DNA from: Candidatus Bathyarchaeota archaeon
GTDB lineage: Archaea > Thermoproteota > Bathyarchaeia > Bathyarchaeales > Bathycorpusculaceae
NCBI GenBank assembly: GCA_026014665.1
Contig: JAOZHX010000017.1
Coordinates: forward strand, 62,001 to 126,000
DNA length: 64,000 nucleotides
Reading direction: 5' to 3'
Shown piece by piece: positions 40,496 to 48,434 of this stretch. Both the position numbers and the translations under genes were made by a program. The notes beneath the pieces are model-generated. The model did not search any database. It saw nothing but the letters and a program-made list of their open reading frames with translations, and was not told the origin of the DNA. Position 1 is the stretch's first letter. The number at the start of each line of letters is the position of its first letter.

Positions 40496-41746
40496 CTAAG
40501 TTCTGAACCCAGAACCACGAAAAAGATAAACCAGCACTTCCTCATCTGCATCCACAAACTGCTCATTCTCTCTTATCTCCACAAACCCATCCGCCCCAGC
40601 TAAAGTCGTAATTGCACCCGAAGCACCTGACTCCACCGGTACCGCAAGCAAACGGCAATTTGCATCAAACTCCAATCGGACCATAACAAACGTTCGCCTG
40701 CCCTTCGCACTAAACATCCGCGAACCAGCAACAGCCCTAACTGTTCGCATCGGCATAGCAGGTTTGCCGGCTAACCGCAAAAGCAGTGGCCTAGCAAACA
40801 AGTAAAAAATCAACAGAGCAGAAGTCGGATGCCCAGGCAAAGCAAAAACAGGTTTCTCGCCTACGAACCCAACTGTTGTGGGTTTTCCAGGTTTTACTGC
40901 AACTCCATAAACCACGATCCCGGGCTTACCCAAGGAGTCAACGATTTGAGGAGTGTAGTCCTTTGGACCAACTGAAACGCCACCTGAAGTAATTACCATA
41001 TCTGCGCATGACACTGCAGTTTGCAATGCTTTAGACAACGCTGCTTTATCGTCGGGAATCACGCCGAAGTAGAGGGGTTTGCATCCTGCTTCGATAACCG
41101 CTGTCCCAATGCTGTAAGCGTTTATGTCATAAATCTTTCCCGTCGGCAATTTCTTTCCAAGCTCGGTGACTTCTCCTCCTGTGGATAAAATCGCGACGAT
41201 TGGAATTTTTAAAACCTTAGCTTTTGTTAAACCTAGAGCTGCTAAAACGCCGATTTCGCTGGGACCCAAAACTTGGCCTTTTTTGAGAATCAAGGCGTCT
41301 TTTTTGATGTCTGAGCCTTTCTTCTGCACGTTTTCGTTTATGGTTACGGCGTTAAAAACATGCAATTGGCTGTCTTCACGTTGAGTGTCTTCAACCATAA
41401 CAACGGCGTCTGCGCCTTCAGGAAGTGGTGCGCCAGTTACAATTTCAACTGCTTCGCCCATGCCAACTTTAACCTGCGGTTGCTCGCCGACGTTAGCAAT
41501 GCCAACAACCTTCAGGGTAGCCGGTTGATTCTCTTCTGCACCGTAGGTGTCTTGAGCTTTTACGGCGTATCCATCGACGGTTGAACGGTTAAACGGTGGA
41601 ATGTCCAGTGATGAAGTGATGTCTTCGTTTAACACGCGGTTGTAGGCTTCCAGCAACACGACTTCTTCTTCACCCAAAAAGGTGGGTTTGAAATGTTCTT
41701 CGATGGTTTTTTGGGCTTCTTCAAACGTCATGAGTTTTCTAAACAT
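40496..41746 (-). CDS. moeA: Molybdopterin molybdenumtransferase MoeA
   Basis: SLDIPPFNRSTVDGYAVKAQD; VITSGGVSVGPKDYT; FALPGHPTSALL. Confidence 0.95.
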   Translation of the reverse strand: MFRKLMTFEEAQKTIEEHFKPTFLGEEEVVLLEAYNRVLNEDITSSLDIPPFNRSTVDGYAVKAQDTYGAEENQPATLKVVGIANVGEQPQVKVGMGEAVEIVTGAPLPEGADAVVMVEDTQREDSQLHVFNAVTINENVQKKGSDIKKDALILKKGQVLGPSEIGVLAALGLTKAKVLKIPIVAILSTGGEVTELGKKLPTGKIYDINAYSIGTAVIEAGCKPLYFGVIPDDKAALSKALQTAVSCADMVITSGGVSVGPKDYTPQIVDSLGKPGIVVYGVAVKPGKPTTVGFVGEKPVFALPGHPTSALLIFYLFARPLLLRLAGKPAMPMRTVRAVAGSRMFSAKGRRTFVMVRLEFDANCRLLAVPVESGASGAITTLAGADGFVEIRENEQFVDADEEVLVYLFRGSGFRT

Positions 41747-43028
41747 ATGTTTTGTCCTCCAGACTTGAGAACATGTGTACGATTACGCTTTCGCCTTCGC
41801 TTATTCCTTCACGGTTTTCGGGGACAATGAGGTAGCCGTTGCTCTGTGTCATGGTGGATATGGAACCTGAACCTTTGGTGCTCACGGGTTCGGCTACGAA
41901 CTCATTGTTTTTGAGGCTGACGTGGACTCGCACGTAAGTTTTCCTCCCCAGAGCGCTAGTGACTCTTCGAGTTAAGGTTGCCTTCACCATGGGTCGTGGC
42001 TCTTCTTTGGGCATGCCGAGCATTTTGCAGATTAATGGTCTTCCAAACACCTCGAACCCAACGATTGCTGCAACTGGGTTGCCTGATAGAATAAGCACAG
42101 GTTTGCCTTCCAAAGTAGCCAGTGCAGTTGGCATCGCTGGGCGTAGAGCAACACCATGGACTACGATTCCTGGTTTGCCCAGCATGTTGATGGCATCTGG
42201 CACCAGATCCAAGCCGCCAACGCTGGTTCCGCCCGTTGTTACTATGATGTCGTTTGTTTTGAGGGCGTTTTGGATTTTTTGGGCGATTTCTTGGGTGTTG
42301 TCTTTTGCGATTCCTAAATCGTTTGTTTGTGCTCCGAGTTCGTCGAGCATAGCTTTGATTATGGTTTTGTTTGAGTCGTAGATTTGGTTGGGTGAGCGTT
42401 CTGTGCCTAACTCTGCGATTTCGTTGCCTGTGGCTAGTATGGCGATTTTTGGTTTCTCTGTGACCGTTAGTTGTGTGCATCCCTGTGCAGCAGCTAAGCC
42501 CAGATGGTAGGGATTCAAGCGGATTCCAGCTCTTAGGGCTATGGTGCCTTTTTGTATGTCTTCGCCCTGCTTGGAAATGTTGTCGCCTGGCGCCAGTTGG
42601 GTCCAAACTTCTAGTTCGGTGTTTCGCTTCTTTGTGTTCTCGAGCATGACAACGGCGTCGCCTCCTTTTGGAATGGGGTTGCCTGTCCAGATTTGTCTTG
42701 CTTGTTTGGTGTTGACTTGTTGGTCTTGGGTTAGTTGGAGGATTACGGGTTTGAATTGCGAAGCGCCGACTAGATCAGCAGCTCTAACTGCATAACCGTC
42801 AACAGCTGACTTGTCAAACCTTGGCAGGTCCTCTTGTGCGATTAGGTCTTTGGCTAAAATTCTGCCCAATGCCTCTTGCAAGGGCACAGAGACAGTTTTG
42901 GGTTTGTCGATTTGCAGGGTATTAAACCAGGTTTGGAGTGCTTGGTCTGTTAAGGTTAGTTTTTGGAATCCTTTGAGTTTTACCAAAATGGTTCCCACAA
43001 TAGCAGATGTGTTTAGTGTAAAAAACAT
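41739..43028 (-). CDS. moeA: Molybdopterin molybdenumtransferase MoeA (second paralogue)
   Basis: DLPRFDKSAVDGYAVRAAD; VTTGGTSVGGLDLVPD; LILSGNPVAAIVGFE; overlaps downstream moeA. Confidence 0.94.
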   Translation of the reverse strand: MFFTLNTSAIVGTILVKLKGFQKLTLTDQALQTWFNTLQIDKPKTVSVPLQEALGRILAKDLIAQEDLPRFDKSAVDGYAVRAADLVGASQFKPVILQLTQDQQVNTKQARQIWTGNPIPKGGDAVVMLENTKKRNTELEVWTQLAPGDNISKQGEDIQKGTIALRAGIRLNPYHLGLAAAQGCTQLTVTEKPKIAILATGNEIAELGTERSPNQIYDSNKTIIKAMLDELGAQTNDLGIAKDNTQEIAQKIQNALKTNDIIVTTGGTSVGGLDLVPDAINMLGKPGIVVHGVALRPAMPTALATLEGKPVLILSGNPVAAIVGFEVFGRPLICKMLGMPKEEPRPMVKATLTRRVTSALGRKTYVRVHVSLKNNEFVAEPVSTKGSGSISTMTQSNGYLIVPENREGISEGESVIVHMFSSLEDKTYV

Positions 43029-43072
43029 ATCGAACCGAAAAATACTAACTTAAGCGTACTGGTGGTTGGATA

Positions 43073-43113
43073 GTGTTTTGTTGCTTGCAAAATTCTATAG
43101 CCCCCTTATATAA
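43073..43113 (+). promoter_or_regulatory. Promoter-like motif (CCCCCTTATATAAA) shared with 11130-11172
   Basis: Near-identical ~40-nt segment including CTATAGCCCC and TATA box. Confidence 0.6.
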
Positions 43114-43129
43114 ACTACCCATATGTTAA

Positions 43130-43345
43130 ATTAAGCTGCATTTGTCGTTTTGTCGTACCTTAATCGGTAAATCGCGGCATTGATCACCCTTTTGGGGTGA
43201 CTGCAGTTGCCACGACCATGTATGGTCGTAGTGAGTGTTCTGGTGATCGTGGTAGAAGGTATTATGGTGCGTTTGTGGGTTGCAGTTTTTGCTTTGTTGG
43301 GTTTGCGTTTAATTGTTGCTTATATTCTTGGCTGTATAGTTTTAA
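43130..43345 (+). ncRNA. Candidate structured ncRNA downstream of a TATA-like motif
   Basis: TCACCC-TTTTG-GGGTGA (43184-43200); ACGACCA-TGTA-TGGTCGT (43212-43229); alternative GATCACC (43182-43188)/GGTGATC (43242-43248); no convincing ORF. Confidence 0.45.
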
Positions 43346-43360
43346 ATTGAGAGCGATTAT

Positions 43361-43936
43361 TTGGCTAAAGAACCCGAATTAATGGTCTTCACGATAGGAC
43401 ATTCGACTCGTTCGCTTGAAGAGTTCGTTGAATTGCTGGTTGGTTATGGCATCACGTTGCTTGTGGACGTTCGAGCAGTCCCCAGAAGCCGATTCAACCC
43501 TCAGTTTAACAAAGAAACCCTCCAGAGCAGCCTTAAGCACTATGGTATACGTTACCTACATATGCCTGAAATCGGCGGGTTGCGCCACCCCAAACCCACC
43601 AGTGTTAACCTAGCCCTAAAGAACGCGGGTTTTCGCGGCTATGCCGATTTCATGCAAACCAAAGAATTCACCGACCAACTCCTTAAGATCATAGCGCTCG
43701 CACGGGAAAATCGCCTTACGTTGATGTGTGCAGAAGCGTTACCTTGGCGGTGCCACCGAAACCTAATCAGCGATGCCTTAGTAACTAGGCATGTTAGAGT
43801 AGAACATATCATCAGCAAAAACAGCATCATTACTCATGAATTAAGCGAGTTTGCACATGTAGAGGGAACAAAAATAACCTATCCCCTTTTCACTAAAGAA
43901 ACACCTCAAAGAACGCTCGGGGATTTTGGCACTTGA
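43361..43936 (+). CDS. DUF488 protein
   Basis: FTIGHSTRSLEEFVELLVGYGITLLVDVRAVPRSRFNPQFN; LMCAEALPWRCHRNLISDAL. Confidence 0.93.
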   Translation: MAKEPELMVFTIGHSTRSLEEFVELLVGYGITLLVDVRAVPRSRFNPQFNKETLQSSLKHYGIRYLHMPEIGGLRHPKPTSVNLALKNAGFRGYADFMQTKEFTDQLLKIIALARENRLTLMCAEALPWRCHRNLISDALVTRHVRVEHIISKNSIITHELSEFAHVEGTKITYPLFTKETPQRTLGDFGT

Positions 43937-43957
43937 CTATTGAGTGCCAGCTAAGTT

Positions 43958-44632
43958 TCATAGTCTGGTTCCGAGATTGTTAAAGCCAAAAAAAATAGAT
44001 TCGCCTTTTTTGACAGCGCCGATTACAACATTATTTTCTTTTAACAAGCGAGTTAATTTAGAGTAATCAGTGTTTTTCACTAAAGTTGCTGATTCGAAAG
44101 GTTGAGGCAGAAAAGTTGAACTTTTTGGTAAATTCTTTTCAACAATGATTCTGTGCTCATCTTTGCCGTAATAATAACGTTTGAACTCAAAACCATACCA
44201 GCCCATTCCATTAAGGAAAAGTTTCAATGAAAAAAGATTGTAAGGAGACACTGTTGCAAAAATCCGCTTACCCCCTCTCTTCTCCGCCTCTTTCTCGATT
44301 CTGCGGAGCATTTTCTTAGCAACTTGCTTGTTGCGGGCGTCTTCTTTGACGCAAACGTAGCCAAGGTACCAATCATCAGTTTTTAATGCACGTAACGCGT
44401 AACTTTAACCGATTATTCGGTCCGTTGCATCTTTAGCGGCGACGGTAAAACCGCAGAAGACGTTTGCGGGGAAAAGAACGAGGCGAAGGAAAACCTGTTC
44501 TGGGTCGACGAGGTAGTTGTCTCTTATTTGGGCTATTTCAAATGGGTCTTTGGTTCTGGCAACCTTAATTTCGGGTTGATTCATCATCAAACAACCTCTC
44601 CATTCTTTTCCTAAACACTTCATCTGTGACAT
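43958..44632 (-). pseudogene. GNAT-like acetyltransferase interrupted by an in-frame TAA at 44405-44407
   Basis: ORF 44632-44405 (...ATDRIIG*) continues in the same frame as SYALRALKTDDWYLGYVCVKEDARNKQVAKKMLRRIEKEAEK... Confidence 0.7.
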
Positions 44633-44817
44633 GTATTTTTATTCTCTCTATCTCTCTTATCGAATTATTCAGGGAATTATATTATGATCGTCTGAAGCAG
44701 ACTGCTACTCAAATCTAGCTTCCTTTGAATCCCATGGCTTTGTTGAGTGAGCGTTAATAGGCGGACTGAGTAAAGATGCAGGGTGCTAAAGATTAACGAA
44801 AGTCAAGAAGGACTCTT

Positions 44818-46278
44818 TCAGTAAAATTGTTTTGTTAAAACAACGATTACAACTACCAGCCCTGCGATGATGATTGCCATAATCGGGACAACAATTACAA
44901 GAAGGTTCTCCATTGGATTGCTCGGAGCCGCTGTCGGTGCCTGCTGAGAAGTTGAACCACCTGAAGGTGCAGGCGTTGGGGTAGGTTCATTTGGTGGGGC
45001 TGTCGGTTCGGGTGAAGCCGAAGGTTCAGGATAATAATCAAGCGGTGGAGCGTTAGGGTTGGGAGAGGTTAAGAAGGGAACGAACGTTACGGTGCCCAAG
45101 TTAAAGTCGTTTTTTCTGTCGTAGATGGAGTTGCCGATTGCTGTCTGGTCAGTCGTTCCCCACCAGTTGTTGGTGGCGTCAACGTTTTCGGCTCCTGAGA
45201 GTTTAAGGTTGTATTGTGCACTGTTCAGTATGTTATTTCCGCTCAACGTTGGCGAAGTGCCTCTGTTTACGACGATTGCGATTTTGCAGTTTGCTATCGT
45301 GTTGTCTTTGACCTTTGCATTACCTACTTGAATACCTATCTCTGAACCGAAGATGAGGTTGTTGTTTATTGTAACGGAGTTAGCGGAATCCAGATTTATG
45401 CCTGCACATTTGTTGTTGGAGATAACAAGGTTTACTGATCCTTCGCCATCCATGATTAAGCCAACCGTATTACCGATAATTTGGGCAGAAACGTCGCCGT
45501 AGCCGTTCAGAATAACGCTTCCATTAATGTCGTTGTCTATTACCTTAGCTGAGGTGTCTATTACGAGTGTGTTGTAGTTTCTGTCAAAGCTTCTGCCGAT
45601 GAAGAAGTAGCTGCTGCCGCCAGAAATCGTGTTTTTTGAAACCAACGGTAATCCGCCATAGAGCCCCATTCCGCCTGTGATAACATTGTTCAAGACTTCG
45701 GAGTTGTCGCCGATGTCTAAGCCGCCGTTAAAATGGTTGTTAGCGATTATCGAGGAGCCTGTGCCGCTTGTGATTATAGCAACATTGTTATTCATCATGT
45801 CGGCATCGTCGTTGAACGTGTTGTCGGTTATCTTTACCGAGGAATTCGTGATTGAAATGACGGTTTGGTTGATTACTGCGTTTTGGATTATGCAGCCAGT
45901 GCCCGTTTGCTCATTCCAACCGTTGCTGAAAGAGGTGAATTTTATCTTTCCAGCGTTCACGGGTGAACTGTTGATGTAGATGGGGTTTGTGTTTGTACCG
46001 ACCGCTTTGAGTGTTCCCTCAACCTGCAGATAGTACGCGTTAAGGTTGACTACTGCGCCAGGTTGGATGGTTAAGGTTACGCCCGATTGCACTAAAGTGG
46101 GTCCCGAAAGGTCGTACGGGCTGTTAGCGGCCGTCCAAACGGTATCTGTAGCGATTATGCTTGGCGGAACAGTTCCAGCGCAAGCAAGATTGCTGTTGCT
46201 CAGATAGATAAGCGGAGTGACCAAGATTGCAATGAGAAGGATTGCGAACGGAAGCTTTTTCATGTTAATTGTACCCAT
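44818..46278 (-). CDS. Surface parallel-beta-helix (NosD/PbH1-like) protein with C-terminal TM anchor
   Basis: Signal peptide; repeated IxxNxI-type segments (ITDNTFND, IIANNHFNGG, VTINNNLIFG); Pro/Thr linker; TM. Confidence 0.8.
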   Translation of the reverse strand: MGTINMKKLPFAILLIAILVTPLIYLSNSNLACAGTVPPSIIATDTVWTAANSPYDLSGPTLVQSGVTLTIQPGAVVNLNAYYLQVEGTLKAVGTNTNPIYINSSPVNAGKIKFTSFSNGWNEQTGTGCIIQNAVINQTVISITNSSVKITDNTFNDDADMMNNNVAIITSGTGSSIIANNHFNGGLDIGDNSEVLNNVITGGMGLYGGLPLVSKNTISGGSSYFFIGRSFDRNYNTLVIDTSAKVIDNDINGSVILNGYGDVSAQIIGNTVGLIMDGEGSVNLVISNNKCAGINLDSANSVTINNNLIFGSEIGIQVGNAKVKDNTIANCKIAIVVNRGTSPTLSGNNILNSAQYNLKLSGAENVDATNNWWGTTDQTAIGNSIYDRKNDFNLGTVTFVPFLTSPNPNAPPLDYYPEPSASPEPTAPPNEPTPTPAPSGGSTSQQAPTAAPSNPMENLLVIVVPIMAIIIAGLVVVIVVLTKQFY

Positions 46279-46371
46279 TATAGACTCTGGAGAAAAATGG
46301 ATAAATGGATATAACGTTTACGGTTTCTGTGCGGTTCTTATCGTTTTACTTTTAAAAGGGTGATTTGATTG

Positions 46372-47718
46372 CTAAGTTTTGCGTAATTTTGCTATGAAAA
46401 AGCCGTTGCACTGGTGAATATGCGGGTAAAGGCGTTGGCACTGGGTTAAACCTCGCAGTCCAGGTAGGCCAATTTTTGGTTCAATATCGGTCAGCGTGAA
46501 GTCTGGATGGTCAATTAGAAAGTGCTCGACTACACCCTCGTTTTCTTCCTCAGTTATGCTGCATGTCGAGTAGGTCAGCACTCCGCCTTTTGCTATTTTT
46601 TCGGCACAGTTGTTTATCATTTGCAGCTGGATTTGCGCCATGTTCTCGACGGACTTGGGGCTGAGTCGCCACTTGGCTGAGGGTTGTTTGGCGAACACAC
46701 CTGTGCTAGTGCATGGTGGATCTAAAACGACCAAATCAGCTTCACCAGAAAACGGCACAGAAACTCGTACATCAGCAATCACTGGTTGGGCAATCTTGGC
46801 GCCCATTCGAGCGATTTCCCTCCTCCAAGTCCGCATTCTTTTAGCGGAAAAATCGACCGAGTAAATTTCTCCTTGATTTTGCATTAATTGGGCAAGATAA
46901 GTCGTTTTGGCGCCCGGAGCAGCGCAAACGTCAAAAACTCGCATTCCAGGCTGTGGGTTAGCGGCTTGGGTGGCAAAGCAGCTGGCTTTGTCTTGAATGT
47001 AGAATAAGCCTTCTCTATAACTGGGCAATTCATTTAGCGGCTCTTTAAGCCCTAAGACTCTGTATGTGTGCTTAAGCGCTGGTTCTTTTTGGAGTTTTAC
47101 TTCTGAATCGTCTAGTTTTTGCAGGATTGTTTCCTCGGAGGCGACTAAGGTGTTGATGCGTATATAGGTAGGTGGCGGAAGGATGCTGCCCTCTAAAAAA
47201 GCCACTGCCTCATCATGCCCGAAAAGCTTAAAGCAATATTCCACAAACCAAGTCGGATGAAAAGTTTTCAACCCTACCCTTTCTGCGTCTCCTGCCGAGT
47301 CCATAATGGATGCCAATTGGCGTGTTAGTAAAAACCCTAAAAACGGCTCGATTTCACGCATGGTCTGCCAGCCCAGAATAGCGCGTCCAAGGCTTGCGAT
47401 GTTTTGGGCTTCTTTGAGGTTGAACTTAGACCAGTTCCTTGTAACTCGTGTTTGATAAACATATAATCGTAGGAACGCTTGGATGCCTAGATTGTATTCG
47501 CTGATTTTTTTTGGCGCAACCACATCGTTGATAAGTTTATCTAACAGGTTTCTGCGTCGGGAGGTTTCAACAACTAAACGGTAAGCATACCGTATGGCGC
47601 TAAAGTTGCTTACATCCAGTTGCTTGACCGTCCGCATCAAGGCTGATCGCTCATTCAAGCGACGCATCTCCATCCAACTTAGAGTTTCAATGGCAATTGT
47701 CCAAGCTTCCCGCAACAA
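46372..47718 (-). CDS. NOL1/NOP2/Sun (RsmB-like) m5C RNA methyltransferase
   Basis: VFDVCAAPGAKTTYLAQLMQ; VVLDPPCTSTGVFAKQPSAKWRLSP; LTYSTCSITEEENE. Confidence 0.93.
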   Translation of the reverse strand: MLREAWTIAIETLSWMEMRRLNERSALMRTVKQLDVSNFSAIRYAYRLVVETSRRRNLLDKLINDVVAPKKISEYNLGIQAFLRLYVYQTRVTRNWSKFNLKEAQNIASLGRAILGWQTMREIEPFLGFLLTRQLASIMDSAGDAERVGLKTFHPTWFVEYCFKLFGHDEAVAFLEGSILPPPTYIRINTLVASEETILQKLDDSEVKLQKEPALKHTYRVLGLKEPLNELPSYREGLFYIQDKASCFATQAANPQPGMRVFDVCAAPGAKTTYLAQLMQNQGEIYSVDFSAKRMRTWRREIARMGAKIAQPVIADVRVSVPFSGEADLVVLDPPCTSTGVFAKQPSAKWRLSPKSVENMAQIQLQMINNCAEKIAKGGVLTYSTCSITEEENEGVVEHFLIDHPDFTLTDIEPKIGLPGLRGLTQCQRLYPHIHQCNGFFIAKLRKT

Positions 47719-47906
47719 GCAAAATCACAATTATGAACAACTACAAAGAAACTAATAAGAATTGAAACACGAAGAAAATTTTGATGCTGCACACAGGATG
47801 ACTAATTTTCTGTTATTGCGCACTTACAGCCACATACCCTTATGAAGTATTCATTGGTGCTAGTGTCTCTGTCCTGAGGCAAGCTCAATAAATGGAGGTG
47901 ACATGT

Positions 47907-48053
47907 TTGTCAAGAAGGCGAAGTAGAGAAGAAGAAACGGATATCAGCAAGGGAAAAATGACCGTTCAAGAAGCAGGTAAAAGAGGCGGTGCCAAAGGCG
48001 GTCCAAGAGTCAGAGAACTCATTGAGGAAGGAAAAGAACACGAAGAAGAATAA
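47907..48053 (+). CDS. Small hydrophilic KGG-type (Em/YciG-like) stress protein, TTG start
   Basis: MSRRRSREEETDISKGKMTVQEAGKRGGAKGGPRVRELIEEGKEHEEE; GGAGGTGA upstream; absent from the ORF track. Confidence 0.65.
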   Translation: MSRRRSREEETDISKGKMTVQEAGKRGGAKGGPRVRELIEEGKEHEEE

Positions 48054-48144
48054 GAATAATCAAGTAGGTAACACTTAACTCGCATACAAGTGTTTAGGCT
48101 AAATTTTTTTTCCTTAATAAAACGATGGAATTGAGGTGAACTCT

Positions 48145-48315
48145 TTGAGCCAAACAGTCAAAAAGCGAAGAATTACTCCTGAAACTAGGGCTGGGCAATA
48201 CATATGCCCTGAATGCGGGCAAACTTTCGATGCAAAAAAAGAAGTAGACAGCCACATACATATGATGCATGAATCACATCTAAGCGCTGTACATGGCAAT
48301 CTACATAAACACTAA
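48145..48315 (+). CDS. Small C2H2 zinc-finger protein, TTG start
   Basis: SQTVKKRRITPETRAGQYICPECGQTFDAKKEVDSHIHMMHESHLSAVHGNLHKH; GAGGTGA upstream. Confidence 0.65.
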   Translation: MSQTVKKRRITPETRAGQYICPECGQTFDAKKEVDSHIHMMHESHLSAVHGNLHKH

Positions 48316-48434
48316 TCAATTTTGTTAAAACTTTAGTTAAGAACATCGCTTTTGAATGCATGTTTGTTTGGTCATTTTTGTGTCACTAAAGATTTTAGTC
48401 TCTATTGCACATTAAAGACTAAGGTCAAAGAGGG

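Noticed and set aside
44405-44407. TAA as a recoded amino-acid codon
   Set aside because: No known TAA recoding in archaea; nonsense mutation or error is simpler.
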